Source of the DNA: Muricea muricata
Lineage: Eukaryota > Cnidaria > Anthozoa > Malacalcyonacea > Plexauridae
Length of the DNA: 64,000 bases
Direction of reading: 5' to 3'
Assembly (NCBI GenBank): GCA_963855995.1
Contig: OY979717.1
Span: 29,242,246 to 29,306,245 of the forward strand
In this document: positions 22,820-36,700 of the stretch, in pieces
How the letters are laid out: each line of letters starts with the position of its first letter
Position numbering within the stretch: the stretch's first letter is position 1
Notes under the pieces: model-generated
What the model was told of the DNA's origin: nothing
What the model saw: the letters and a program-made list of their open reading frames with translations, nothing else
Database searches by the model: none
Made by a program: the position numbers and the translations under genes

Positions 22820-25690
22820 TAATTATTTCTTATTTTCAATATATATTAAAGGTAAAATCTAAAGCAAGTGATATAATCAGTCATTGCTCAAATTTACTAG
22901 TAGGTTTGCTTGTCAACAGGGGAATGTTGTGACTGTGAAATCACCATCAGACCAGCTAGTATGTACATCAACAGATAGACTCCATCGCAGTCGGCATTTG
23001 CTGTCGTTAAAACATCCTTGTTAAGATATGTTCATGTATTAAATACTTCACATTACAAAAATGTAATTAATTGTGATTTTGTAGGAAGTCTAAGTCTCAG
23101 GTGATATGAATAATTAGTAAGAACCAATCATGTAATAAAATGCTCCTGTTAATCAACATTACTATAAATAGCTTCATTAGTAAGATTATTGACCAATCGC
23201 AAGTTAACACATTGTATATAGACTACCATAGATGCACTTTATGTAAAAATAAAATCAGTTCTTGTAATGCTTCCACAGTGTGTGTGTGTTTTAATATAAA
23301 GCTGTCATATGACGACAACGAGCTCAACATTCCTCAAGGCTGACTCGAGGAACAAATTCCTTTCCAAATTATTGACCAATCAGAGTCTGACTCCAGAATG
23401 AGAAAGTCGCAACCTTTGACCTTTCGTTGTTATTAAGAGAATGATGGCCGATTGGACGAGTGCTTTAAATTAGTTCTGCTTTGATAAGTTGAATATACAC
23501 CAACAACAAGCAATTGAGTTATTTGTGAATGGAAAAAAGATATAGTTGTTAATTTATGATCGGATCAATTCAAGTTAATGCCCCCTCCCTATGGCATCTA
23601 TTGAAATAACAAAATCACTCATTTTCACCGTCCATACTATATAATCCTTTTGGCAATATTCTAAAACAATTGCTTAATATTTACACTAAAGTTTTCAACG
23701 TAAACAATTACCTATGACAAATTTAACGCGCTTCTATCTCAAAATATATATCACGTGCTTTGTCCAAAACGAACTAGATTTCTCCTTTGTTCATCGCTAC
23801 GCTTTCATTATGAAGTCTTAAAGAGTTTGATTAACTGTTATGGACAATATTGAATCGTTGAAATGTCCCAGAAGAAATTTTAAAGTGGACAAAAGTTGCC
23901 TCGATAAATACATTTACGAAGAACGCAGCGCGAGCAAAGCGTAACGCAATTTAAACGCAATTACTATGTGTAAATACCCAGTATGGAAACAAAAATTAAA
24001 TGTCCGAAATCAACAACCATATAAAAAGAAATATCGATACTTTAACGATGCTTATCTTTCTATTTTGTACCGTAGAAGGGGGGGGGGATATATTTAAGTG
24101 ATCATTTGGATATACGCCACCCAGGGCGATAACTTCAATTGATCCCAATGACTTTCTTTAGAGTTTCTGTTTTTTCATCATCCATATCTATTAAGTAGTT
24201 CACTTTTAGCCACCACGCAATCCAACGAGAAACTTATAGTAAATCTATTATTATACTTCGAGGGGACTTTTCCCTGGGAAGTTGCCTGGGAACTGGTCAA
24301 TTCGTAATAAATGTAATTTATTCGTATGGATCCTGACTGGTTAACGAAACAAAGGGAATGGAATATTGTTCTCAAGTAAGCTGACTGCAGTGAGTGAGCC
24401 TTGGGCGAAAACAATATAGTCTGCTTGGGAGGCTAAGCAACAGTTGGTGTCATTATGATTCTGAAATAGGATTCAAATATAGCAATTTAACAAAAACTGT
24501 TTTCATTTTATATCGCAAGTTTATTTTAGATTGCACAGAAGTTGATTGGAAAATTTTCCCAAACTGAATTCGAGACCTACTATTGTTTCCAAATACGTTT
24601 ACTAAACACTTACTTGTGTCAGGTGTAAATGTGGTCATTGTCAAATCACATACATAATGTAAGCACCACTAGTAGCATAAATATATAGCATAGTACCAAC
24701 CAATCATGTTTATTTCATCAAATGTTAAGAAAAAATAATTGCACACAATTTAACATACCTTCTAGATCACTCTGGTCAAATTCAGACATATTCCTGGGTG
24801 ACGAGGGCTAATATTAGCCAGGTGTATTAAACAATCAGTTAACAGAACAATTATGTTTTTGAGAAACAGGTGCTTAAGATCTACTTTATTTCAAGTGAAA
24901 TCTGCATTTAAATCTTCTCGGAACACAAAGTAAGCAGCTATGAAAACAATGTTATGTAAAATGTCAACGAAATCGCATCAACATTCCAACAGATATTCGA
25001 TACAAAACAAATTTAAAACTAAAAATATATTTTGTGTTTTCCGCCATTTTGAAAGCAAAAGTCACTCGACCCATTCTTTAACCATCGTTACCGTCGTTTG
25101 CGACAAATGATGAACGCGCAGGACTAAAATGAACAATTTGTTAGTTTGACTAAATTTGGATCTGGGCAAGAACGCAGAAATCTGTCCCTACATCTGGAAA
25201 GAACATCTTAAAATTTCTAAAATGTTGCGAAGTTGAAAAAATTTGTATATATTCGTATAAATGGTAACTTTTCAGCAAGTAGCTAATACTTTCGCACTAG
25301 ACTTTGTAATTTTATTAATTTTAAGATTCTCTTTCTAGCTGTTTGTGAAAGACTTCTTATGTTAAAGAACACAATTGGCAACACAAGTCAGCTCGGTTAC
25401 TCGAACCAGCCCGTCTACAGAATTCTGCAACCATCCCGTCAAAGATTTAGTGATCCATCCTTTACAAGAAATGCATAACAAAGAGTGAATAAGAATAGAG
25501 GCGATTGGTTAGCATTGCATGTATTTGCACGCACTATATAAGTATATTAATATATCAATTGCTTTCTATGCCATAAATAATCAGTAACTCAACAAATGAC
25601 GGTAGCTCTATAGCTTTACATTAGGATTGCACATAGTGAATTGTATGGATCCTTTGATAAGCATGGCTGGCTCTGTTAGCGAGATGGCTC
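22820..25690. other. Intergenic, no gene recognised
   Basis: AT-rich sequence with short frames lacking recognisable domains. A (GT)n run occurs near 23280 and a run of G near 24078. I found no gene. Confidence 0.45.
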
Positions 25691-25695
25691 AGTAA

Positions 25696-25815
25696 GGCCT
25701 GTTTCGGACGTCGAAATTTTCATGTATCAAATTTAATGTAAATGAGCCAAAACAAGGAGTTTAGTTCATTTGCATTCGATTCGGCACATGAAAAGTTTGA
25801 CGTCTGAAACAGGCC
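25696..25815. mobile_element. Harbinger-like MITE (120 bp) with TAA duplication
   Basis: The ends are inverted (GGCCTGTTTCGGACGTC and GACGTCTGAAACAGGCC) and flanked by TAA on both sides, the usual 3-bp duplication of PIF/Harbinger elements. It is non-coding. Confidence 0.85.
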
Positions 25816-25819
25816 TAAG

Positions 25820-26930
25820 CCCGATTAATATCTCTTATATTTCTCCAAGGAGATTGTAATCACCTGTGGACATCGTTCAGATCAGAACCTAATCGCTTTT
25901 ACAGTAGTCAGTCTAGCTGTTTTGCGCAATCTAGTCTCCTGTAATACATAAAGGACACGTGTCTTTCGTTTATGTCGACATAGTCGAAATGCCGTTTACA
26001 ACGAGCATACACGTATTTCTGTGTTATCACAAGAATGTCGTCCAAACTGAAGGGTAGTCCAAGCTTGCGAGTGGTTTATACTATGTTTGGTTTGCATGCT
26101 TGGTACAGATATGCCATGAAAATTTCCAAAAATTTAGGACTGTTGCTTCATCTGAAAATATAATGTTATCTTTTCTGATCATTTTGATACCAGCCTTGTG
26201 GCTTAATAGTATAAACTTTATGTGTGCACGATGAACATGTTTATAGGCATAGTCTTACTGTCTAGAACAGACTGGGGGAAAGGCTTGAAAATATGTAAGT
26301 GTGGTCTAAAACCATGACACTCGCAGTTCTTGATTTAAATAATGCTTAAACTTATGATTATTAATTGTGAATAAAATTGAATATAATTGGCATTTTAAGA
26401 AATCGCTGACATTTTACAGCTAACCCATGCAATAAACGTTGTCCTTTAAACATGCAAAGCAAAATGGGAACACCATGTATTTAATCAGTCTAGAAATCTA
26501 CTACGGGGTCATTTCTTAGAGATGGTAAACGTTTCCTTACGAAAGCAATGCATTCACAAATATACGTGCAAAGTTCAAATGCAGAAAACGGCAATCGTTT
26601 TTTAACTAACTGTTGGATGACTGTCGAATAACTTAGGTATGTAGCTGTAAATGTATAAATTAATACATGCGTGCTTTCAGGTTAATACCTGGCACAATAA
26701 AAAATAATGTAGACGAATCTGAAATCGCTCTCTGTTTCGCAAAGCGCCTCAATGCATGATGGTTTTTATTAAAATAGATTGTTTTGGTACTCATAATCTA
26801 GAATAAACCGAAAAAATGAGAAATTTAAAACGTCAATACCCGGGGGTTGTGTCTTTTACGACATGTTAAATGCTCCTTGCGCGCAAAACGTAAATGCCTA
26901 AAAAGTAATTTTGACTTGATAGATGGAAAA
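25820..26930. other. Intergenic; partly a diverged piece of the IL-17 duplicon
   Basis: No gene seen. The segment near 26420-26560 (GTCCTTTAAACATGCAAAGC, then TAATCAGTCTAGAAAT) resembles 35200-35310 and 61330-61440, so duplicon material extends here. Confidence 0.5.
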
Positions 26931-26934
26931 TTTT

Positions 26935-27413
26935 TTAGGTGTTGCATTGCTGTACAAAATTTCAGAAAATTTGCTCGAGTCTAAGCCGTTCAAAACGTCG
27001 CACGAACTTCCATTTTTTTTGCAAAATTAGCTTTGTGCATTGTTTAATTTATGTTATTATGTACCTAGTTTGCACACAACTCCAAATTACTCTCGATTTC
27101 AGCTCGCTTTTGAAAAATCATTACGAATGTTCGTTTGTAAGTTCAGAATGTTCGTTGCAAAGGTCCAATGTTTGTTTTGAAGTTCATTCCGAGTATTTAC
27201 GATGGTCGAACAGTGAGCAATTTGATTAGCTGACTTATAATGGCAGCCAATCAGAACTTGCAAAGCTGGCTCATCGTAATGATTTTTCAAAAGCGAGCTG
27301 AAATCGAGAGTAAAACGATTCTTACTGAGAAAAATATACGTTCGCACGACGTTTTGAATGGCTTAAACTCAATCAAATTTCTTGAAATTTTGAACAGCAA
27401 TAAAACACCTAAC
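26935..27413. mobile_element. MITE with long (~180-bp) imperfect inverted arms
   Basis: The left end TTAGGTGTTGCATTGCTGT and the right end (complement of ACAGCAATAAAACACCTAA) pair. The arms include GATTTCAGCTCGCTTTTGAA at about 27096 and its complement at about 27285. The left arm carries an extra ~60 bp. No gene is present. Confidence 0.75.
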
Positions 27414-27599
27414 ATATTTTCTACCTATACTAACTCCAAATTACTTTCGAGCATTTAAATTTAACGCGCAAGCCATTTTTAATGTGTTTCAAAATACGCA
27501 CACGCCTGGGTTTGAAACATTCGAATTTCAGAATATATTTATTTATACCCAAGCAATGTATATCAGTAAAAAACGTCATACTTCAAACCGCTTCGCCAA

Positions 27600-28400
27600 T
27601 CAGAACTTGAATCAGAGCTTCGCCAAACACAGTCTACTGTAAGTCGTCTTTTTTATGAGCGCCATCATGCATTTATTAAGGATGTGATTATGCGACTTTA
27701 TTTAACTCTTCTTACTACATACTTTCAATAGGCCAACCAATAAAACATTGCTTTAAATATAAGCAGTAAAGCGCGGTTTCTATTTGACAGTAACTGCCTT
27801 ACAGGAAAGTCATTTACGACGATGTGATAAAACCTAGATCTATATTTTGCTTTGTGTATTTGTGTACTTTGCAAGTTGTGATCAAATCAGTCATTATTAA
27901 GTGCAGATCTTTGTTGATACTCTATGACATCAGTCATATTGATAAGTCAACGCCGCAGTTACGACTAACCACTTAAATAAATTGCAAAATTATTGATACA
28001 TATCAATACAGCAGTTCCAACCACTTAAATTAATTGCAAAATAATTGATAAATTTCAATACACTTCCTAAAAGAAAGTTTTAAGAAATGAATAATAGAAC
28101 TGTGACTTTGATCTTACAAGAATTCGAAATGCACGATTTGTTTGGGTAACTAGGCAACTTACACTCATACCTCGTTAAAGCAGTCCTGGTTTCGGTGTTG
28201 TAGAAAGTTTATGTAAGGCTGAACTGGCGAAAACAGTCATTGTATGCTTAACAAACATGCAAAGATCATATGCGCCAGTTAGTCATTTGGGTCGTACAAA
28301 ACAGTGGGCCGTACAAAACTATAAATTTTCACGCTAATTCCTGCTTCACTAACATGTATTTGTAATTGGCAAAATTATTAAAATAATATATTTATCTTCC
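27600..28400. repeat. IL-17 duplicon fragment (upstream block), plus orientation
   Basis: The segments near 27790-27850 and 28060-28300 are the reverse complement of 36400-36470 and 36020-36240, and are also similar to 44230-44400. No coding sequence is present. It marks the left spread of the duplicated unit. Confidence 0.6.
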
Positions 28401-30222
28401 ACCACAATAAAGTCAATGAAATTGTTTATTAAAAATTATTTTTAGGTGAATTGGTTACCAAGCGACGTCCATTTGTGACAACCCAGAACGTCTATCGTTG
28501 CACCAGGAAATCGTATGCATGACCCAGAAAGGCTCAGATAATGCTACATACGTTCGCGCGTACGTCGTCCTCTCTTAATCAACTATGAACATTACATAAG
28601 TTGTAATGTAGAAAATAACGTTTAATAACAAGTTTCTTCTTTCTTTCTTATAAACCCAAGTAGGATCTCAGCTTGAGTCTTCTTCTTTCATGAAGCACCG
28701 TTTCTCATGCAGGTATATTCGTTTATAGTACAAAACACAAAATGGTTACAATACATTTGTGATACCTACACATGCAACTGCGTAAAAAATTGAAGACTAA
28801 AAAATATCAAAATTTTATACTGCCCATGTGTTCCAGGATGAAAATAATCTATGTGCTCTGCCGAAAGGTGTATATTGAATAGACATCACTGAAAGTTTTC
28901 GCTAATTTGTATACATACCTATCATATTATCAAATTAGTCTATCGTTTTCTACCTCCAGCGAACTCCTGAATGATTACTCGCCTGACGAAATGTCAAAAA
29001 CAGGTCTTCATGTACTGACATCTCGCTGAATACATTCTTCCAGATTCAAAATACAACTCAATACATTGTCTGTATCACGTCCATTCTCTCTTTACTTCGA
29101 CTGTGTTATGAATAATTCTCCGTCTCCTTCACTACATTCCGCCATTCTCTTACAGTTTCATTCAACCAGCCATTTCGTACTTGACAACACTTGTATGGTC
29201 CGTTCTGCATGACGTTCATTATTTCCTACGCATGCATGAATTTACTTGAAAATTAATTTTGCAAGCTGCCAAAAGCCTCAACCCTGTCCTCATTATCATT
29301 ATTAAATATGATAAACTGAATTTCGGCTTTTACCCTCTACGTAGCGAATCCTATTGTCTTCTTATTATGAGTTCTGCCTGAGTGTTTATGCTACGTTTTG
29401 CTACGATACAGCCGAAGAGGAAAGCAGGCCTAAGGACCCTGTAGAGAGTTCTGAAAAGAATTATAATAGTTTCATTCCCTTGCATAGGTCATCAGCACAT
29501 ATAGGGTGTGTCATAAAAAATAGACCTTTAAAGTAGCCACAATTCAAGTTAGCCGAATCAGTTTTATTAATTCTTTAAAACAGCTCTGAATGCTTCGAAC
29601 GAAAAACAAAATGTTTTGTACATGAGAATTTAATAATAACGGCTTAAAATTTTCAGTGTGTAAGATCTTGTGCCACTTTTTGAATTATTAGTTCGAAGCA
29701 TTCTGAGCTGCCAAATTGATGCAAAGTGTCTACTTTCTATTGATGCATCCTGTATTTTCTTGAATTGCACGTCGGCCATATGTAAGTGGTAAGCACAAAA
29801 GAATATTCTATCATGCAGTTCTATATTGTGGGCACTAGCCAACGTGGGCGAGAAGCATTGTGTGGTCTGCCCCTAGACGTTCGTTGCAAGTCAAGAAACA
29901 ATAACTGGGCTCTTGAAGAATAATAGAATATTAGAACTATTAAATGCGATCATTGTAAGGGATGTGGCAAAAATAACTGTCTCGCTAAATACTTAAGCTT
30001 TATTCAATTACCAAGTTTATTAGCTAATTATGAACATGTATACTTCCATACTTTAATAAGTTAGTACTATCGCTTTAGCGCTTTTATGCTTTAACAGTCT
30101 TGTATTTATTCAGATAAAACAGGAAAGCATGTGTACATGATATATAAATCATTAAAATGTTCATTGTTCGAAGTTTAAAAGTGTTTAAATCACAATTGTC
30201 CCCTCAACATACAAGAAGGAAT

Positions 30223-33200
30223 TTACTTAAAATTGCTTATGTAAACATAAAGCACAGTTATTCTGCGTATCTTCCACTCATTCTTTTCCCTTTTTAAGAC
30301 CAACGTATAATATTTAACTGGCTTACAAAGCCATTCGTTGCAAGTACTTCCACACTTGGCATAGACAATGTTCTGAGGCAAACGGTCGACATCTTTTTGT
30401 ATTTGCCAGGTTCAAGGACATTTAATAGAATTGCCATTCCAAATGGGTGTCGATAGTTGTGGTTTATACTTGTTTTTTACGAGTAGGTAACGGCTCATGA
30501 GATTCTTGTACGTTACTGCACAGTTGGTTGGTAAAGAGCTGCATTCTTTGAAGAATAAATGCAGAAACAAACAGTATTAATGATAGAAACTGTATGCTTC
30601 TACTTCTATGCAGCTCTAATTCATCGAGGACCACAGCTGAGGAGATTTGCTTGTGTTTCACAAAAATCACTCATTCGTCTTTGGAGAAAAGTTCAAGCAG
30701 ATTGCTCGGAGAAATGTACTAAAATTTCATTTTCAGGATGTGTAAAATTACTTTTAACAAAGCCAAAATTCATAAACAATATTAATTTATATTACAATTT
30801 CCATCCCTCTAATTAAAGTCTGAGGCAACTAAACAAGAATGGAGCTTTCCACCTTAATTAACAAATTAGCAGAGACGGATTTGATTCACGCCTAATGCAC
30901 TAATTACTCCGAGCAGTTAATCACAACAAAAAAGATGGCATGTATATTTTACCAGAATGCATTGCGGAAGTCTAGAAAACACGACTAAAAAAAGATGTCA
31001 AGAAAAATATCTAATAATACAAAACTTTAACAAAACGAAGAAAATGACCTGCTCTGTTATTTTTGCTCTTGAAATGATTAGCGACCACAATGAATTCTGG
31101 TAAAATGTAGCGTAATGCGGGGCAAAACGAGACAGTGGGGCTAAATGAGACACTTGGGCTTAAATGAATATAGCGAGTGATCTACCGCTATTTGCCTAAT
31201 AAGGAATTGCGGGCTCATTCGTGATGCTTCTTGGCTTGTTTTGAAAGTTATTACAAATCAAACTATCAAAGGCTAATTTCTGACGAGAATTATCCTGAAT
31301 TTTGTGAGTGACATTGGATCCTGTCTGGTTAAATTAAGGTACATTATTATTTTATATTTTAAATAGTATTTCTTTTCTCTCGCAGGTCGTAACGATCGAA
31401 TAAAACCTTATTTATTTAAGAGGCATTAGCATGTGCCCTTTCATGTCAGATGTATATTTTGTTAATGTTGACTGTAATTTTTCGCATTGGACGACTTTTA
31501 ATTCACTCAGGCAGTTGGGGCAAAATGAGACAAGCCTACAGCCTTTTAAGTTTGTATACTTATGTGAACCTTTTTGTTTGTCGTTATCTGTTGTTGTGTT
31601 TACTAAATGATTCTGCACAACAGCACAATATTAATGTTGTCTCAATAAAGCAAAGTCACCAATTCTTTATGGATTTATTGCCAATGTAACATGTAAATAG
31701 GTCACCAAATTCTGGTGTGATACCAGTTACACATCATCCAATTCAAGTTGTGTGAAATTTTGCCTAGAAATGTTGCACCAATGGTCATTAGTATATGACT
31801 TTACTGCAAAATAAGCAATATTAACAACAATTTTAAATTTGGCTGCAAACTCATTGGTCATGATTTTTTGCCAATCAACCCAAAGGACAACCCTGATCTG
31901 TCATTTCGAAAACCACTTGTGACTGATGTATATAGTGTGAATAAAATGCCTGTCCACTGTATTATAATACTGGGGCAACTGTGTTAAATAAGCTGTGTGT
32001 GAGTAGCTTATAAATACTCAAATGTTGTGAAAATAGTTTAATAAGTGTACATATGTCAGTGATAGTTATAGTCTCGAAGATGTTATAAAGCGGCATGTCT
32101 CTTGTTAGCGACCAGTGGTAGACATGGTCGAACTACCATAGTATTATTTATTCTATTTGTATTCAGTGACATGTGTCAGTGGTGTTAAGTTTTTCCCACC
32201 AGTGATGAACTTGAAAGAAAAAACAAGTCTGCTTTGATCGACCATGCTTCAGACCCTGCTGGCCTCTGTTCTCCAACGAGTGAATAGACTATGACTGGTT
32301 TCTGATGTTTCATCAACATTTTGTCATCCAACCCTAGCCTGCAAAATGGTCCTAAGATCTGACACTGAGCATGTGCAAGATATACCAAATGTCATGTGTG
32401 TGATGTGTTCTGGTCCAAGTCTGCTGCAGGCAAGGAGTGAGATAAATGCTCCTTGTTTGAACATTATGGTAACAGGAAAACTGTCAATCCATGGTAGTCA
32501 TCTGAAATGCAACCTGTTTATATATTAAGAAACTGATAGTTAATGTATTGTTACATTTAGTTAAATCATTTGATTAAAAATTTTTTTATTTTTGAACATT
32601 TTTGTAGCATTTTATTTGCCTGTCTCGTTTTGCCCCACATGCTGGGGCAAAATGAGACAATAATGACTTGTTGTTTTTGTTCTCATAACACGACAGCCGT
32701 GTCTCCAAAAGAGTTAAATTACGATTTAAAACATCAAAGTCATAAACGAAATAATCTAAATATTTTTTTCTATTTGTGATGTTCTGAGCAACAGTTTTTG
32801 CATATCTGTAGTTATTTTTCACAAATTTTCATTAAATTTCATCAAAACTTTGGACAAAAATATGCCATGAAAAGGATGTAATTCGCAATGCGTAACGATA
32901 AACAGCATAACCGCACAGAATTTTTTTCATTATAGGTGGAGAAAAGACATCATTTATGGAGAATCGTATTTTTGTAAATAAAAAACGAAGAATACGTCAC
33001 AAAACTATCAAATCACTTGTTTTGAAACATATTTCTCGTTCTTTATTTACAAAAAATCCATTCGCTATGAATGATTATTATCTCTTGACTGCAAAGATTG
33101 TGCCAAAAAATCACTATGGCTTCAGGCATGCGCCAGCGAAAGTTATTTTAAAGGTTTATCCAACGAATTCCATTAAAGTTGTCTTGCCAAATGGTAGACT

Positions 33201-33651
33201 GTAAACTATGAGCGCGCAAGGGATGATGGATTATTGATTATTTTTCCTCTGATACTCAGGAAATTACATTCGTAACAGGTACATTTAAATTTATACCTTT
33301 CCCACTTGCCTTCCATGCTAAATGATTTTATTACCAGTTTAGAGGTGAAAATAAACAATAACCCGGGCGTTCGTAGTTTACAGCTTACGCTTCAGGAAAG
33401 ACAGCCTTCATTAAGTTCGCTGTAGAAATAAAACAGCTCCATAATGGCTGCCAACTTTTGTTAAAGAGTTGTGCTCAGATGTTACGAGTGCTGCTGTGTC
33501 AACACAAGTGTTTCAAATAAAATGCTGAGTTGTGCACTTTGAGTTTGCACTTCATTTTAAACTGGTTTTATTTTGAAGTGGTTGACTTATCGTAAATACA
33601 GCAATGGAAAATCAGGCAAAGTGTTCTACTTACAATACATTTGAAATCCAT
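30223..33651 (-). pseudogene. IL-17-like cytokine pseudogene (copy A)
   Basis: Exon 1 (33651 down to 33634) reads MDFKCI and keeps its GTAAGT donor. The large second exon lies at about 30572-30223, so the intron is ~3 kb. Exon 2 is clearly homologous to the intact 38-kb gene: [32 protein letters not shown] and VKYYTLVLKREKNEW are all recognisable. Three lesions are seen. The first Trp of the CPWTW motif is TGA (30412-30414). The splice acceptor and first exon 2 codons are deleted next to 30572. Two codons are missing before the final ITV strand. The TATA box is intact. The gene is dead as a protein but may still be transcribed. Confidence 0.9.
31108..32727. mobile_element. ~1.6-kb insertion in the intron of pseudogene A
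   Basis: The directly duplicated copy at 58.8 kb passes from AATTCTGGTAAAATGTA almost straight to TTTAAAACATCAAACTCAT, while this copy has ~1.6 kb in between. The insert carries GGGGCAAAAYGAGACA-type motifs at both ends (about 31118 and 32625-32660) and once near 31515. The right end is itself a palindrome around CCCCACATGCTGGGG. There is no ORF with a recognisable domain. Its class is unknown. Confidence 0.7.
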
Positions 33652-33736
33652 TTAGTCTATATTGTAGTAATCTTATTGTAGTTTTTCTACAGAACGTCGT
33701 AGTTGCATGTGCTGATCAATTGACTTTGGGGACCCA

Positions 33737-33743
33737 TTTTATA
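33737..33743 (-). promoter_or_regulatory. TATA box of IL-17 pseudogene A
   Basis: TATAAAA on the minus strand within CCTATAAAATGGGTCCCC, 92 bp before the ATG. The intact genes have the same context and spacing. Confidence 0.75.
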
Positions 33744-36700
33744 GGTTTTCTGGCGTTATATTATAATTTTTGCTGGAACACGTGAAGCTGGAACAAAACT
33801 CTATCACCTGTGTACGCTTTTGATTGCTTAACAGAAGAATACATGTAATTTACCCGCATGATCGGCATGTACTGTATATGCATGCTAATTGCCGAACAAA
33901 TCACAAATATGTGTTTTGCAATTTCCAGAGGATATGAATTATTCCATCCAATCGTATTGCTTGTAAATAATTTTATACTTTTATCATATACAACAGTTTT
34001 ATACAATTTTTTGTTGCAACAAAACGCATTGATTTATAAATGCATTAGTTGCTGACGTTGTATTATCAGCTATCTGCAGTATTTATTTTTTGCGTGACTG
34101 TATATTTAGCATTTGTTTGCCGTTTGATCTTCAAGTTTTTTTGGTGACTCATTTTAGTACTGGTGCGATTAAATATAAATAATTACACGCAGTGTTAGAT
34201 GTAGAGGTATATAAGGACGTTTAAAAGTGCGAAACCGGTCCTCGTAGGCAAGATCTTGAGCTGACTTCGTCAGTTTAGGCAGTAATAAGCAAGCTTCATT
34301 AGAGATATAGGCTCCTTGAATACCAGAAGTGATAAAGGATGATTCGATATGTCGACTGATTACTAGCTAGCTATATACGACTAACTTCCCGACGGAGGAC
34401 CGTTCCTCGATGGAAACGTTTCCCAGTTGTTTTATCGCTTCAGGCAGTCAAAGAAACCAAAATATTTCGTGCATTCTTTTATTCATACAACTCTTAAACC
34501 TGACGAATCCCAGCATGCTAAAGGACTGGGGCATTTATGTTGTTTGTAGTTGTAACATACATGTACAACCACAATAATACAAAATGAACACAGTTTAAGC
34601 TTCAAACGCGTATGTCAATATGCATTCAGGAATTATTCTGAAAATCTTATGTTGGTTTTAAGTCGAGTTAAAAGGAAGAGAGCACTAGCTTTTTATGATT
34701 ATTTAAAGTCAGCGTTTTATCGCTTTATATCCGGTTGTATATTTCCTATTTGAACTGTTTGTCTTGCGGTTGAAAATATTTGACAGCATTGTGGCTCAAC
34801 ATGCTGATAAAGTTGTACTGTATAGCTATAATTGCAAAAGAATGCTGCTACATCGCATTATCACCGATCACCTGCTGCGCTTTTTCTTTAGGCAGGATGG
34901 CAAACATTCTATATTTGGTCAGTAGTAATTCACGAGCGAAACACAAAGGGAATCATTCCCGCAGCGTGCGATGAAGTTACCTCAATTTGGATTTTTTCGG
35001 CTTAATTTTTCGACGTAGACAAACTTCATTTGTAAAATTGCTCCACCAATCTGACGGTACAAAATGGATCCATTTAAGACAATTAATTCACTCGCAGTTC
35101 TTGCTTTAAACAATACTTCAACTTGATTATTATATAATTGTGAATAATATTAAAAATAATTGGCATAGTAAAAAATCACTGACATTTTACAGCTAATTCA
35201 TTAAACGATGTCCTTTAAACATGCAGACCAAAATGGGAGCACCATGTGTTTAATCAGTCTAGAAATGTAGTACGGGGGTCATTTCTTATAGAGTTGGTAA
35301 ATGTTTTCTCACGGAGCAATGCATATATCTAATTAAGTTCAACTACGAAGATTACAACTTGTGATCCATTTAAGCTTTGAGCACTTAGAGTTTAAAGTTT
35401 GCCGCAAACGGCAATCGTTTTTGTACTAACTTAAAACAGAAATAGATTTAGTATTTTCTGACTACTTACTAAGATAAATAATTGCAAAAAAGTTGGTTAA
35501 TTTCAATACAGCACGGTCTCAGACTTCCTGAAACGAAGTTTCGAGAACATAATAATGGGAATTTTGATTTTCGTCTTGCAAGATATTGCTAGATAAAGAA
35601 GACATCCATTTTTCTTTTTGACTCTAGAAACTAGTGAACTATTCCCCGATTTACGTTGGTTAAGAGAAATAATTCCAAATTTAGAGGTGAAAAAGGCAAT
35701 ATAACACGTCTATCCCTTGCATGCTCATAAATGAAAGAGTACGATTTTGGAAGGACATGCAGCCTTAAGTTTATTCAATTAGCTATATATGCATTAATTT
35801 CAATGGCGGTCAAATCAAGACACCCATCCGAGTAATATAAATGTCCATGGTACTAAGGTGACCATGGTACTAGTTATGGCGTAGTGAAACCCAAGAAATA
35901 TACCGGCAATCATATCTTGTTACAGTTTCGCAATACTAAATTCAACGGATATGAAGAAAGCTTGCTGCTACAACCAGACTGTTTCGTACGACCCAAATGA
36001 CTGACTAGCGCAACCCAATACAACCATATTTGAATAGCTTTTGAATCATATGATCTTTTCTGTTCAACCTTGCGTAAACTTTCGACAAGACCGAAACCGC
36101 GGCTGCTTCAATTAACGAGGTATGTATCTACGTTGCCTAGTTACACAAACAAATCGTGAATTTCAAATTCTAGCTTGCAAGATCGAAATCGCAGTTCCCA
36201 TTATTCTGTCCTTAAAACTTCCTTTTAGGAAGTCTAGGATGTGCTGTATCGAAAATAGCCAATTTTCTGTTTTAAGCCTTACATTTACTCGTAACTGTCG
36301 TTCACTTATCAGTGTGACTGATGCAATTCAGTATGAACAAAGAACTGCACTTAATAATAACTGAACTTAATACAACTTGCAAAGCAACAAAAAGATCTAG
36401 TTTTCATCACATCATTGTAGATGACTTTGCTAAGGCAGTTACGGTCAAATGGAACCCAGACTCTACTGCTTATATTTAAAGCAGTGTTTTATGAGTTGTA
36501 CTATTGAAAGTATACTGCATATTAAGAAGAGTTTACAAAGTCGCATACTTACATTCATAATAAATGCATGGTGACGCCCATAGCAAGGACAACTTACAGT
36601 ATCCTGTGTTTACATTCTGGTTAGAAATGTGCATGATATATAGTGCAAGTTTTCACGCAGATATCACACATGCATTACTTATTTACATATTTACTTTCAA

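Larger units (their letters stand above)
29080..35600. repeat. Left arm of the first IL-17 palindromic duplicon
   Basis: Reverse-complement homology to about 36170-40330. Landmarks are the segment near 29100-29250 against 40130-40290, the IL-17 exon 2 at 30.2-30.6 kb against 38.5-38.8 kb, the promoter at 33.74 kb against 38.08 kb, and TTCGAGAACATAATAATGGG at about 35540 against the complement near 36210. A ~1.6-kb insertion (31.1-32.7 kb) is unique to this arm. The part from about 30480 is also directly repeated from 58362. Confidence 0.85.

Noticed and set aside
26935..27413. Overlapping 72-96-codon frames on both strands
   Set aside because: They arise from the inverted arms of a MITE.
32956..33204. 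82-codon plus-strand frame in the intron of pseudogene A
   Set aside because: The directly duplicated copy at 59.1-59.35 kb carries stops and indels in the same frame, so it is not conserved as coding.
34780..34974. 64-codon frame repeated at 60903-61097 and inverted near 37.1-37.35 and 63.3-63.5 kb
   Set aside because: Similar because it lies in the duplicon. Differences between copies do not respect codon positions and include frame breaks in the inverted copies, so it is non-coding duplicon sequence.
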